DNA from: an uncultured Clostridia bacterium
GTDB lineage: Bacteria; Bacillota_A; Clostridia; Oscillospirales; Ruminococcaceae
DNA length: 5,117 nucleotides
Assembly: GCA_947169455.1 (NCBI GenBank)
Contig: CAMVPV010000126.1
Coordinates: forward strand, 1 to 5,117
Direction of reading: 5' to 3'
The translations under genes and the position numbers were made by a program. Shown in pieces: positions 1-5,117 of the stretch; position 1 is the first letter of the stretch; each line of letters opens with the position of its first letter. The notes below the pieces were generated by a model, which was not told the origin of the DNA, did no database searches, and saw nothing but the letters and a program-made list of their open reading frames with translations.

Positions 1-75
1 CAGGTGCAGGGGCGGACGCAGCAGATGCGGCAGGTGCAGCGGCAGCAGGTGCAGCGGCGGACGCAGCAGATGCGG
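1..75 (+). repeat. 15-bp coding minisatellite in fliK
   Basis: Five consecutive 15-bp units fill bases 1-75. Units 1-2 (1-30) and units 4-5 (46-75) are 30-bp copies differing only at base 10 versus base 55 (g versus c). The middle unit (31-45) matches unit 4 except at its penultimate base. In the fliK frame, each unit encodes an Ala-rich pentapeptide: GAGAD, AADAA, GAAAA, GAAAD, AADAA. Because the unit is a multiple of three, gain or loss of copies would keep the frame. The array begins at or before the window edge, so its full copy number is unknown. Confidence 0.9.
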
Positions 76-1913
76 CAGCAATGATCTCTCCTGCGGCGGA
101 TATCGCGGGGATGAGCATAGCCTCGGCGCTCGACAGGGACTTTACGTTTTCGGCAGGCACCGAGAATGCGATGATGAACTTCATCGGTTCCTATTTCAGG
201 GCGGGCACGGCAAATGCAGCCTCGGCGGAGGATACCGAAGGTATGCTGTCCGGCTGGCAGGAGATGCTCACCAATATGGGGAGCGGAGAGATATCGCAGC
301 TTTCGGCGTTTACCTCGGAGCTTGAAACGGCGCTTTTCTCCGGAAGCAGCTGCACCGATGCGAAGGGCGTCATCGACGATGTGCTCGGCGGAGTGATCGA
401 CAGCGACGACATCACCTGGACAGCGGCGGATGTTTTCATCGATATCCTCGGAAACAGGATGAAGAAGAAGAACAATTCCGACAGCGAGACAGGCATGATG
501 CTCGCACAGACGATAGCTGCATCGGGCTACACGGGCTTTGACTTCACCGACCTGATGAAGATCGGCGGGAGCGGCGACCTTATGGGCACCTATTCCGACC
601 GCACAGTGAAGAACATCACAGCGGCAGCGATGAAGTCGGTATTCGGCGAAGAAGCCGCAGACAACGTTCTTTCTTCGGATATCAGCACGGCACTTGCGAA
701 GATGCTCGCGCAGAACGGCACAGAGGTGCTGAACAGCGAAGGTTTTGCCGATATCGTGAAGGATGTCTCCGAAAATGTACCGGTGGTACGCGCAGACTAC
801 GCACCCGCATCGTTTGAAGAAGCGGCGGAGCTTATCCGCAGCGCTGACAATGAAGCTGTGCAGGACTTCACAAGACTGCTTTCCGATACCGTGAAGGAGT
901 ACATCGGGGAAAATGACATCGAGATAGTGCAGTATGTGCAGGCAGAAGCTGTAAACGCGAATGCTTTACAGAAGGCAGAAGATCAGCCGGCAGTTCCCCG
1001 CGGCATACCCGCAGGAGCATACAAGCGCATCAACCGCGTTGATGCGGCAGCGGATGATACCGCGCCGGATATCCCGAGGGTAAGCGTCCCGCAGGATGAT
1101 ATCCCGCAGATAACACCCGCAGCGGCACAGACAAGGGTACAGGCAGGAACATCCGCGGAAACAGTCAGCACGGCAAATGCCCGGGAAAAGGCAGATGCAG
1201 CAGCGCAGGAAGTGTCAGCAGATGATGCTGAAAGTACGGCGATGCCCGTCCGGAACGGAACGGCACCCGTAAGGGCAGCTGAAAAGGCTCCGCAGGATGA
1301 TACTGACACCGATACCGCGCGCAGAGATACCGTCCGCAGAGATGATACCGCAGCGGCGGCAGTTCCCGCGGCACAGGGCGCTCCGGTGCAGCATACCGCA
1401 AAGACGGCAGAGGCTCCGGAGGATATCTTCACGGAGGAGACAGCACGCTCCGTAAACCTTCAGACAGCAGAAGCAGTCATAGCACGCATCGATGAAAACT
1501 CCGGCACAGGCGATACCGAGCTTACCGTAAGGCTCAACCCGCGTTCCCTCGGTGAGATAACCGTGAGGGTGACAAAGGCTCAGAGCGGCGATATTTCGGT
1601 AACTCTCGCGGCGCATGAACCCGCTACGGCAAAGCTGCTGAACGATCACGCAAATGAGCTCGCACAGATGCTTTCCGACAGGAGAGAGCACGCAGCACAG
1701 GTAAATGTGGTCGAACCCGCACAGGCAGGCAGCTACGCATCGCTCGATATGGGCGGCTCGAACGCATTCTACTTCGCACAGGGCGGAAACAGCGGCTCGG
1801 GTACGGCTCACACAGGCGCACACGCAGGCGCAGGCGATGAGATCGGTGAGATATCCGCCGATGAGGAAAAAATCTATATTTCGGAGGAGGCAAGATTATG
1901 GACAACAGCTTGA
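1..1913 (+). CDS. fliK: FliK-like flagellar hook-length control protein, 5'-truncated by the window
   Basis: FliK is secreted through the flagellar type III apparatus, measures hook length and triggers the switch from hook to filament export. The frame is open from base 3. The ATG at 81 has no ribosome binding site before it and lies inside the same open frame, so it is probably internal and the true start is upstream. Numbering from that Met, residues 462-545 form the conserved C-terminal hook-length domain (Flg_hook type), with the core LNPRSLGEITVRV (485-497), then a beta-rich ISVTLAAHEPATAKLL (505-520) and a terminal helix. Residues about 295-450 are an Ala/Pro/Asp/Arg-rich linker, as expected of the ruler region. 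Residues 1-290 are mostly Ala-rich and helical-looking, with no domain I recognise. At least 636 residues are visible, longer than the roughly 375-490 of E. coli, Salmonella and B. subtilis FliK. The 3' end overlaps flgD by 16 nt. The family call rests on the C-terminal core and on the position before flgD and flgE. Confidence 0.9.
   Translation, partial: GAGADAADAAGAAAAGAAADAADAAAMISPAADIAGMSIASALDRDFTFSAGTENAMMNFIGSYFRAGTANAASAEDTEGMLSGWQEMLTNMGSGEISQLSAFTSELETALFSGSSCTDAKGVIDDVLGGVIDSDDITWTAADVFIDILGNRMKKKNNSDSETGMMLAQTIAASGYTGFDFTDLMKIGGSGDLMGTYSDRTVKNITAAAMKSVFGEEAADNVLSSDISTALAKMLAQNGTEVLNSEGFADIVKDVSENVPVVRADYAPASFEEAAELIRSADNEAVQDFTRLLSDTVKEYIGENDIEIVQYVQAEAVNANALQKAEDQPAVPRGIPAGAYKRINRVDAAADDTAPDIPRVSVPQDDIPQITPAAAQTRVQAGTSAETVSTANAREKADAAAQEVSADDAESTAMPVRNGTAPVRAAEKAPQDDTDTDTARRDTVRRDDTAAAAVPAAQGAPVQHTAKTAEAPEDIFTEETARSVNLQTAEAVIARIDENSGTGDTELTVRLNPRSLGEITVRVTKAQSGDISVTLAAHEPATAKLLNDHANELAQMLSDRREHAAQVNVVEPAQAGSYASLDMGGSNAFYFAQGGNSGSGTAHTGAHAGAGDEIGEISADEEKIYISEEARLWTTA
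1883..1890 (+). promoter_or_regulatory. Ribosome binding site of flgD, inside the fliK 3' end
   Basis: GGAGGAGG lies 7 nt before the ATG at 1898, an almost ideal Shine-Dalgarno sequence and spacing. It fixes the flgD start over the in-frame Met at residue 17. It sits within the last codons of fliK, so flgD translation starts before fliK translation ends, which suggests translational coupling. Confidence 0.85.
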
Positions 1914-3469
1914 GCCTTGACAGCATTACCGGCGGTCAGAGCAAAATGAAGTATTACAGCACCGCTATCAACACCGATGCCAAGGACGATACAGGCTATC
2001 TTGACTTTAACAGCTATCTCAAGGTGCTCGCAGCACAGATGTCCAATCAGGACTTCAACGACCCCATGAGCGACGCTGAGTTCATGCAGCAGATGGCAAG
2101 CTACTCCATGATGGAGGCTATCGGTCAGATGAACACGCAGGCGCAGATATCCTACGCAACATCGCTCGTCGGAAAGGCAGTTACCGTAAGCGACGGGAAC
2201 ATGACCAGCACAGGCGTGGTGGAAAGCGTTGTCATAGGCGACGGGAAATACTCACTTCTCGTCAACGGCGGCAAATATACCACTGACCAGATCACCGACG
2301 TGGTGGATATGGATATGTTCACAAAGGCGAGAGAGCTCGTCGGAAAGAATGCATCTATAAGGGACGATGATGATATCATCCCCGGCGGAAGAATAAGCGA
2401 CGTCGTATTCAAGGGCGGCGAAGGCTATGCAGTGATAAACAAGGAAGCAGTCCCGCTGGCGGCTCTCGTGCTTGAAGAAGAGAGCAAGGAAGAAGAGGAC
2501 TATTCCGAAGCGAACGTTGCAGAGTCACTTGCGGCATCGGGTCTTGTGAATGACGGCATAGAGGTGGATGACAGAGACTATCCCGCAGGTTCGTTGACAA
2601 AGGAGATACGCATAGACGAAGAGCTTTTCGAGGAAGACGACGATGAGTCCGACAACTGGGAGTATTACGAGTACGAGAACAGCTACGACCCCGCATCACT
2701 GATGATAGAGAACGCAAAAAGCTCAGCGCTCACATCCGCAAATGAGCCCGCAGAGACCACTGTCGGCGAGTATTCCGCAGCAAGAGTTTCCGCTATGACG
2801 GGCAGCGTTGCAAACGATGATGAGACAGAGGGCTATCTCACAGCAAATGCGGATATGTCCGCTGCAAATTCGGATATCCCCGAGGGAGTTGAGATAGAGG
2901 ATCGTTCATCGGCGATAATGAGCATCAAGGAAAACCTCAATCTCGCAGTCGATGAGTACGGCTACATCTACGGCAGCGCGAAGTATTACAACGACGTCCA
3001 CAATATACCCGACAGACCCTACGCTGAGGATTATCCCGAAGAAGCGGCGCTCGCAAATATGTACGGCACCAAGATGTACGATATCAGATATATCCACAAC
3101 ACCGATATCACACATCAGATAAAGACACAGATAATGGGCTATTCTTCCGACGGAAAGGCATTCACCGACATAGGCTACTGCGGCTGGGGCAAGCTCGGCG
3201 AGGTAGTTACATGGGCAGACGGCACACAGCGCGTTGAATATATCGGCAGGAACGGTTCCTCCTCGTGGTACACCACTTCCGGAAGATACACCCTCGCGGA
3301 GATATGCAACTGGAACAACTCCTTTGCAGGTGCGGATGCACTTACTCCCTTTGAGGTAGTCATCAGGGCGGCTTCTCATGAGGTAACGGCTGCACAGCAG
3401 GATGAGCTCAACCGCTGGAACGACATCTACGTACAGAACGCAAAGAACTATACATCACTCTACTATTGA
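1898..3469 (+). CDS. flgD: FlgD, flagellar hook capping/assembly protein with long C-terminal extension
   Basis: FlgD sits at the tip of the growing hook and is needed for FlgE subunits to polymerise. Residues 33-79 form the conserved N-terminal hook-cap domain: YLDFNSYLKVLAAQMSNQDF, then the PMSDAEFMQQMASYSMMEAI-like stretch typical of the family (the 'NQDP.NPM...EF..Q.A..S..E' signature). Residues 89-136 are the Gram-positive FlgD module starting SLVGKAVTV. Residues 147-193, starting LVGKNASI, look like a second copy. Residues 194-262 are a strongly acidic linker with a Tyr/Trp cluster (WEYYEYENSY). Residues 263-340 are low complexity (Ala, Ser, Glu, Asn). Residues 341-523 form an aromatic-rich globular-looking domain that I do not recognise, with the protein's only two cysteines, C428 and C470. 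At 523 residues it is more than twice the usual length of about 140-240. No signal peptide or membrane segment is seen, as expected for an export-apparatus substrate. The next gene starts 15 nt downstream. Confidence 0.92.
   Translation: MDNSLSLDSITGGQSKMKYYSTAINTDAKDDTGYLDFNSYLKVLAAQMSNQDFNDPMSDAEFMQQMASYSMMEAIGQMNTQAQISYATSLVGKAVTVSDGNMTSTGVVESVVIGDGKYSLLVNGGKYTTDQITDVVDMDMFTKARELVGKNASIRDDDDIIPGGRISDVVFKGGEGYAVINKEAVPLAALVLEEESKEEEDYSEANVAESLAASGLVNDGIEVDDRDYPAGSLTKEIRIDEELFEEDDDESDNWEYYEYENSYDPASLMIENAKSSALTSANEPAETTVGEYSAARVSAMTGSVANDDETEGYLTANADMSAANSDIPEGVEIEDRSSAIMSIKENLNLAVDEYGYIYGSAKYYNDVHNIPDRPYAEDYPEEAALANMYGTKMYDIRYIHNTDITHQIKTQIMGYSSDGKAFTDIGYCGWGKLGEVVTWADGTQRVEYIGRNGSSSWYTTSGRYTLAEICNWNNSFAGADALTPFEVVIRAASHEVTAAQQDELNRWNDIYVQNAKNYTSLYY
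2474..2917 (+). other. FlgD acidic low-complexity linker (residues 193-340)
   Basis: This part of flgD encodes runs of Glu and Asp (EEESKEEED; EELFEEDDDESD) followed by an aromatic patch (WEYYEYENSY), then an Ala/Ser/Asn/Glu-rich stretch. The composition suggests an unstructured spacer between the cap core and the C-terminal domain. The reading frame is intact, so it is part of the protein rather than a decayed junction. Confidence 0.7.
2918..3466 (+). other. Unrecognised C-terminal domain of FlgD (residues 341-523)
   Basis: About 183 residues, rich in Tyr, Trp, Asn and Gly, with a compact-fold look rather than low complexity. Visible segments include DEYGYIYGSAKYY (352-364), GYCGWGKLGEVVTWADG (426-442), RNGSSSWYTTSGRYTLAEIC (451-470) and a terminal helix-like stretch ending NAKNYTSLYY. 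The alternating hydrophobic pattern at 410-465 suggests beta strands. It does not look to me like the tudor-like/FnIII C-terminal half of proteobacterial FlgD, though a remote relation cannot be excluded by eye. It would be carried outside the cell with the cap. Confidence 0.55.
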
Positions 3470-3484
3470 TGAAAGGATAACGGT

Positions 3485-3940
3485 ATGCTGATAAGCGAAT
3501 ATTTGCAGATGAGAAATATCGCATCGGCAGTGACGACAGGGACTGAAACGGGATACATCGACAAGAACCGCACCGATCCCCGCAAAAAACCGGAAAATTC
3601 CCCATTTGCAGCGGAACTCAACCGGCAGCTTTCGGCGGCAAATGCTCCCGCACCGGTGAGCTGTGAGGAGCTGGAGAGCCAGTCTGCGGTGAAGTTTTCC
3701 AAGCACGCCGTGGAACGCATCAATCAGCGGGGCATAGATATGTATGCCGATGACAGACTTGACAGACTTAACCGCGCAGTTGAGCTCGCGGAAGAAAAGA
3801 ATTCCGATGAGGCGCTTGTGTTCATAGACTCCGCCGCGTTTCTCGTGAGCGTGACGAACAACAAGGTGATAACCGCGGTAACTGCCGAGGATATCCGTGG
3901 TAATATATTTACCAATATCGATTCGACAGTAGTGATGTGA
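3485..3940 (+). CDS. TIGR02530/Flagellar_put family flagellar operon protein
   Basis: A 151-residue protein of the small family found between flgD and flgE in many Firmicutes and some other lineages. Its biochemical role is not known to me. The family signature is the C-terminal half: VKFSKHAVERINQRGIDM (69-86), a charged helix (about 88-106), then EALVFIDSAAFLVSVTNNKV (109-128), ITAVTAEDI, and the terminal NIFTNIDSTVVM. The HAxxRxxxRGI element and the closing 'FTNIDS.V' are the most diagnostic parts. The first 65 residues are polar and variable, with SPFAAELNRQL (39-49) as the only helix-like segment. The start is supported by a purine-rich aaagga site 8 nt upstream. The gene follows flgD by 15 nt, so the two are presumably co-transcribed. 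It is probably cytoplasmic, as there is no signal peptide or membrane segment. One cysteine (C60) is present. Confidence 0.85.
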   Translation: MLISEYLQMRNIASAVTTGTETGYIDKNRTDPRKKPENSPFAAELNRQLSAANAPAPVSCEELESQSAVKFSKHAVERINQRGIDMYADDRLDRLNRAVELAEEKNSDEALVFIDSAAFLVSVTNNKVITAVTAEDIRGNIFTNIDSTVVM

Positions 3941-3975
3941 CTGAAGAAAAATGCTCGGACCCGCAAGGGAAAGCA

Positions 3976-4001
3976 GCCGCCCCGAATGACGGACGGGCGG
4001 C
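3976..4001 (+). other. GC-rich stem-loop in the flgE leader
   Basis: GCCGCCC (3976-3982) pairs perfectly with GGGCGGC (3995-4001) around a 12-nt loop (3983-3994). No T-run follows; the next bases are gccggtcac. It is therefore not a standard intrinsic terminator. It could act as an mRNA processing or stability element, or a partial attenuator between the regulatory genes and the highly expressed hook gene. That function is inference; only the inverted repeat is seen. Confidence 0.55.
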
Positions 4002-4046
4002 GCCGGTCACATCTGATCGCTGTACGGATCCCATAAAATTCATTAT

Positions 4047-4053
4047 AAAGGAG
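4047..4053 (+). promoter_or_regulatory. Ribosome binding site of flgE
   Basis: AAAGGAG lies 10 nt before the ATG at 4064. A competing ATG at 4056 is only 2 nt from this site and opens a different, short frame. The site and the conserved FlgE N-terminus therefore both place the start at 4064. Confidence 0.8.
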
Positions 4054-4063
4054 ATATGGATCT

Positions 4064-5117
4064 ATGGTCAGATCATTATATTCGGCTGTTGCAGGCCTTA
4101 CTGTACACCAGACACGTATGGACGTTATAGGCAATAACATAGCAAATGTAAATACCTACGGCTTCAAGGCATCGAGAACGTCCTTCTCCGATATCTACTA
4201 TCAGTCCAAGAGAGCATCCACCGGCGGTACGGCTATATTCGCCGGAAACAACGAAGCAGCTGTCGGCTACGGCGTTGAGATAAGCTCCATCGACAAGGAT
4301 ATGTCCGCATCGTCCTTCCAGACGACCAACCGCGTGCTCGATATCGCTATCAGCGGCGACGGTATGTTCATGGTCGGCACGCTCGACGACAACAAGCAGA
4401 TCAACTCCGTGAACTATACAAGATACGGCAACTTCGGCGTTGATTCGGACGGCAACCTCGTAAATACCCTCAACCAGTTCGTGCTCGGCACCATCAATGA
4501 CGGCAACTATTCCACACAGGAAATGACCGCCAAGAAGCCCGCGGACAACCCGCCCGACCTCGATACCATCAACGTGAACGATCTCGTATGGGACGCTTTC
4601 ATGAAATACACCAAGCTTGATTTCAGCGACGTTCCCCAGAGCGTTAAAGAAGTAACAGTTGTAGATGATACAGGTGCTTCTGTTAAAAAGAGATTCGTCA
4701 TGGGTGGAACAGATCCCGAAGATGCAACAAGGACTATAATATATACGAATACAACTGGAGATTCATCAACTACTGATACAGCGGGACAGGAGATACTTTA
4801 TTCCGAAAATGGCGTCGTATATGATACTAATACGGGATATTATCTTGATGAAGACGGTTATCATTATACTCTCTCTAAAACCGGAACAGGTACAGAGACA
4901 GACCCGTATATTTATAAATACACTGCCGTTGATGGTCCTTATGGTCCTAATACTACAACAGGCGCAACAGCAAAAGAATTTACTTATGACCCTATATTGA
5001 AGCAGTTTGAAGGCGATGATGGTGCAGGCAATAAGATCTATACCAACATGAGGATAGGCTCGCTCAAATACAGCGACCTCGACGGCTTCTCGGTAGGCGC
5101 GAACGGCGTTCTCACCG
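4064..5117 (+). CDS. flgE: FlgE, flagellar hook protein, 3'-truncated by the window
   Basis: FlgE polymerises into the hook, the universal joint between basal body and filament. It is exported through the flagellar type III apparatus and assembled under the FlgD cap. The visible 351 codons run open to the window end. Residues 4-38 carry the rod/hook N-terminal signature: SLYSAVAGLTVHQTRMDVIG, then NNIANVNTYGFKASR, which forms the D0 coiled-coil segment. Residues 92-105 (LDIAISGDGMFMVG) and 117-143 (NYTRYGNFGVDSDGNLVN and on) are the conserved D1 core shared with FlgG and FlgF. Residues about 195-325 are a Thr/Asp/Gly/Tyr-rich segment in the position of the outward-facing variable domain. From about 325 (YTNMRIGSLKYSDLDGFSVG) sequence like the conserved core resumes. 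No cysteine occurs in the visible part. FlgG is the main alternative, but the position after flgD and the long variable insert favour FlgE. Confidence 0.92.
   Translation, partial: MVRSLYSAVAGLTVHQTRMDVIGNNIANVNTYGFKASRTSFSDIYYQSKRASTGGTAIFAGNNEAAVGYGVEISSIDKDMSASSFQTTNRVLDIAISGDGMFMVGTLDDNKQINSVNYTRYGNFGVDSDGNLVNTLNQFVLGTINDGNYSTQEMTAKKPADNPPDLDTINVNDLVWDAFMKYTKLDFSDVPQSVKEVTVVDDTGASVKKRFVMGGTDPEDATRTIIYTNTTGDSSTTDTAGQEILYSENGVVYDTNTGYYLDEDGYHYTLSKTGTGTETDPYIYKYTAVDGPYGPNTTTGATAKEFTYDPILKQFEGDDGAGNKIYTNMRIGSLKYSDLDGFSVGANGVLT
4650..5035 (+). other. AT-rich island coding the FlgE variable domain
   Basis: Hand counts over 4681-5040 give about 39% GC (35-45% per 60-base row). The row after it (5041-5100) is about 57%, and 4441-4560 is about 52-62%. 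Codon choice changes too: TAT, GAT, ACT, GGT and AAT dominate here, against TAC, GAC, ACC, GGC and AAC in the flanks. The frame stays open throughout. The segment corresponds to FlgE residues about 196-325, the likely surface-exposed domain. Confidence 0.7.

Larger units (their letters stand above)
3941..4063 (+). other. Intergenic leader of flgE
   Basis: This 123-nt gap is the only sizeable non-coding stretch; the other junctions are an overlap and a 15-nt gap. It holds a GC-rich hairpin in its middle and the flgE ribosome binding site at its end. No convincing sigma-A or sigma-D promoter pair and no T-run-backed terminator can be seen, so flgE is probably read through from upstream. An open frame crosses the gap from a GTG at 3937 but has no features of a real gene. 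Confidence 0.6.

Noticed and set aside
81..83. ATG at 81 as the true start of fliK
   Set aside because: There is no ribosome binding site upstream, and the same frame is open to the window edge through an Ala-rich repeat that reads as protein.
1215..1823. 202-residue open frame on the - strand opposite fliK, rich in cysteine
   Set aside because: It is a mirror of the Ala-rich, high-GC fliK coding sequence. It has no plausible domain, its composition is odd, and the sense strand carries a recognised FliK C-terminal domain.
2906..3379. 157-residue open frame on the - strand opposite flgD
   Set aside because: It is antisense to a continuous, well-initiated flgD frame, with no recognisable family and no separate ribosome binding site noted.
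3976..4010. Intrinsic terminator after the small flagellar gene
   Set aside because: The stem is GC-rich, but no T-run follows, and flgE downstream has no visible promoter of its own.
3941..4055. Cyclic-di-GMP (GEMM) riboswitch upstream of flgE
   Set aside because: This would suit a motility gene, but I cannot find the conserved GEMM-I core or its two-stem layout; only one clear hairpin is present.
3937..4137. Open frame from GTG overlapping the stop of the small flagellar gene by GTGA
   Set aside because: The GTGA overlap looks like coupling, but the product has no recognisable motif, covers the hairpin and the flgE ribosome binding site, and runs 74 nt into flgE in another frame.
4809..5000. 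63-residue + strand frame within the AT-rich part of flgE
   Set aside because: It is an out-of-frame shadow. The flgE frame is open through the whole segment, and conserved sequence resumes after it without a frameshift.

Overview
The window is a four-gene stretch of a flagellar hook operon, all on the + strand. The order is fliK (3' part), flgD, a small 'flagellar operon protein' of the TIGR02530/Flagellar_put type, and flgE (5' part, running off the window end). This order is typical of Firmicutes fla/che operons. The strong purine-rich ribosome binding sites, moderate GC content and frequent ATA and AGA codons suggest a motile Clostridia member, perhaps Oscillospiraceae/Ruminococcaceae. 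That assignment rests on gene order and style only and is tentative.

Layout. Bases 1-1913 are a fliK-like gene whose start lies upstream of the window. It opens with a 15-bp minisatellite coding for Ala/Gly/Asp pentapeptides, continues through a long weakly conserved body and an Ala/Pro/Asp-rich linker, and ends with the conserved hook-length-control domain. Bases 1898-3469 are flgD, which overlaps fliK by 16 nt. It is unusually long: a normal N-terminal scaffold domain, two tandem LVGK-type modules, an acidic Tyr-rich linker, and an unrecognised C-terminal domain of about 180 residues. Bases 3485-3940 encode the 151-residue flagellar operon protein. Bases 3941-4063 are a short intergenic stretch with a GC-rich hairpin but no clear promoter or terminator. 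From 4064 to the end is flgE, recognised by its N-terminal rod/hook signature. Its middle segment (about 4650-5035) is markedly AT-richer than the rest.

How they work together. FlgD caps the growing hook and guides FlgE polymerisation. FliK is exported as a molecular ruler and switches export specificity when the hook is long enough. The small protein is a conserved companion of these genes whose role I cannot derive from sequence. The cap, ruler and subunit of one structure are thus encoded side by side. Three of the four carry lineage-variable parts: the repeat tract in FliK, the added domain in FlgD, and the base-composition island in FlgE. No mobile elements, tRNA or rRNA genes, or CRISPR arrays are present.
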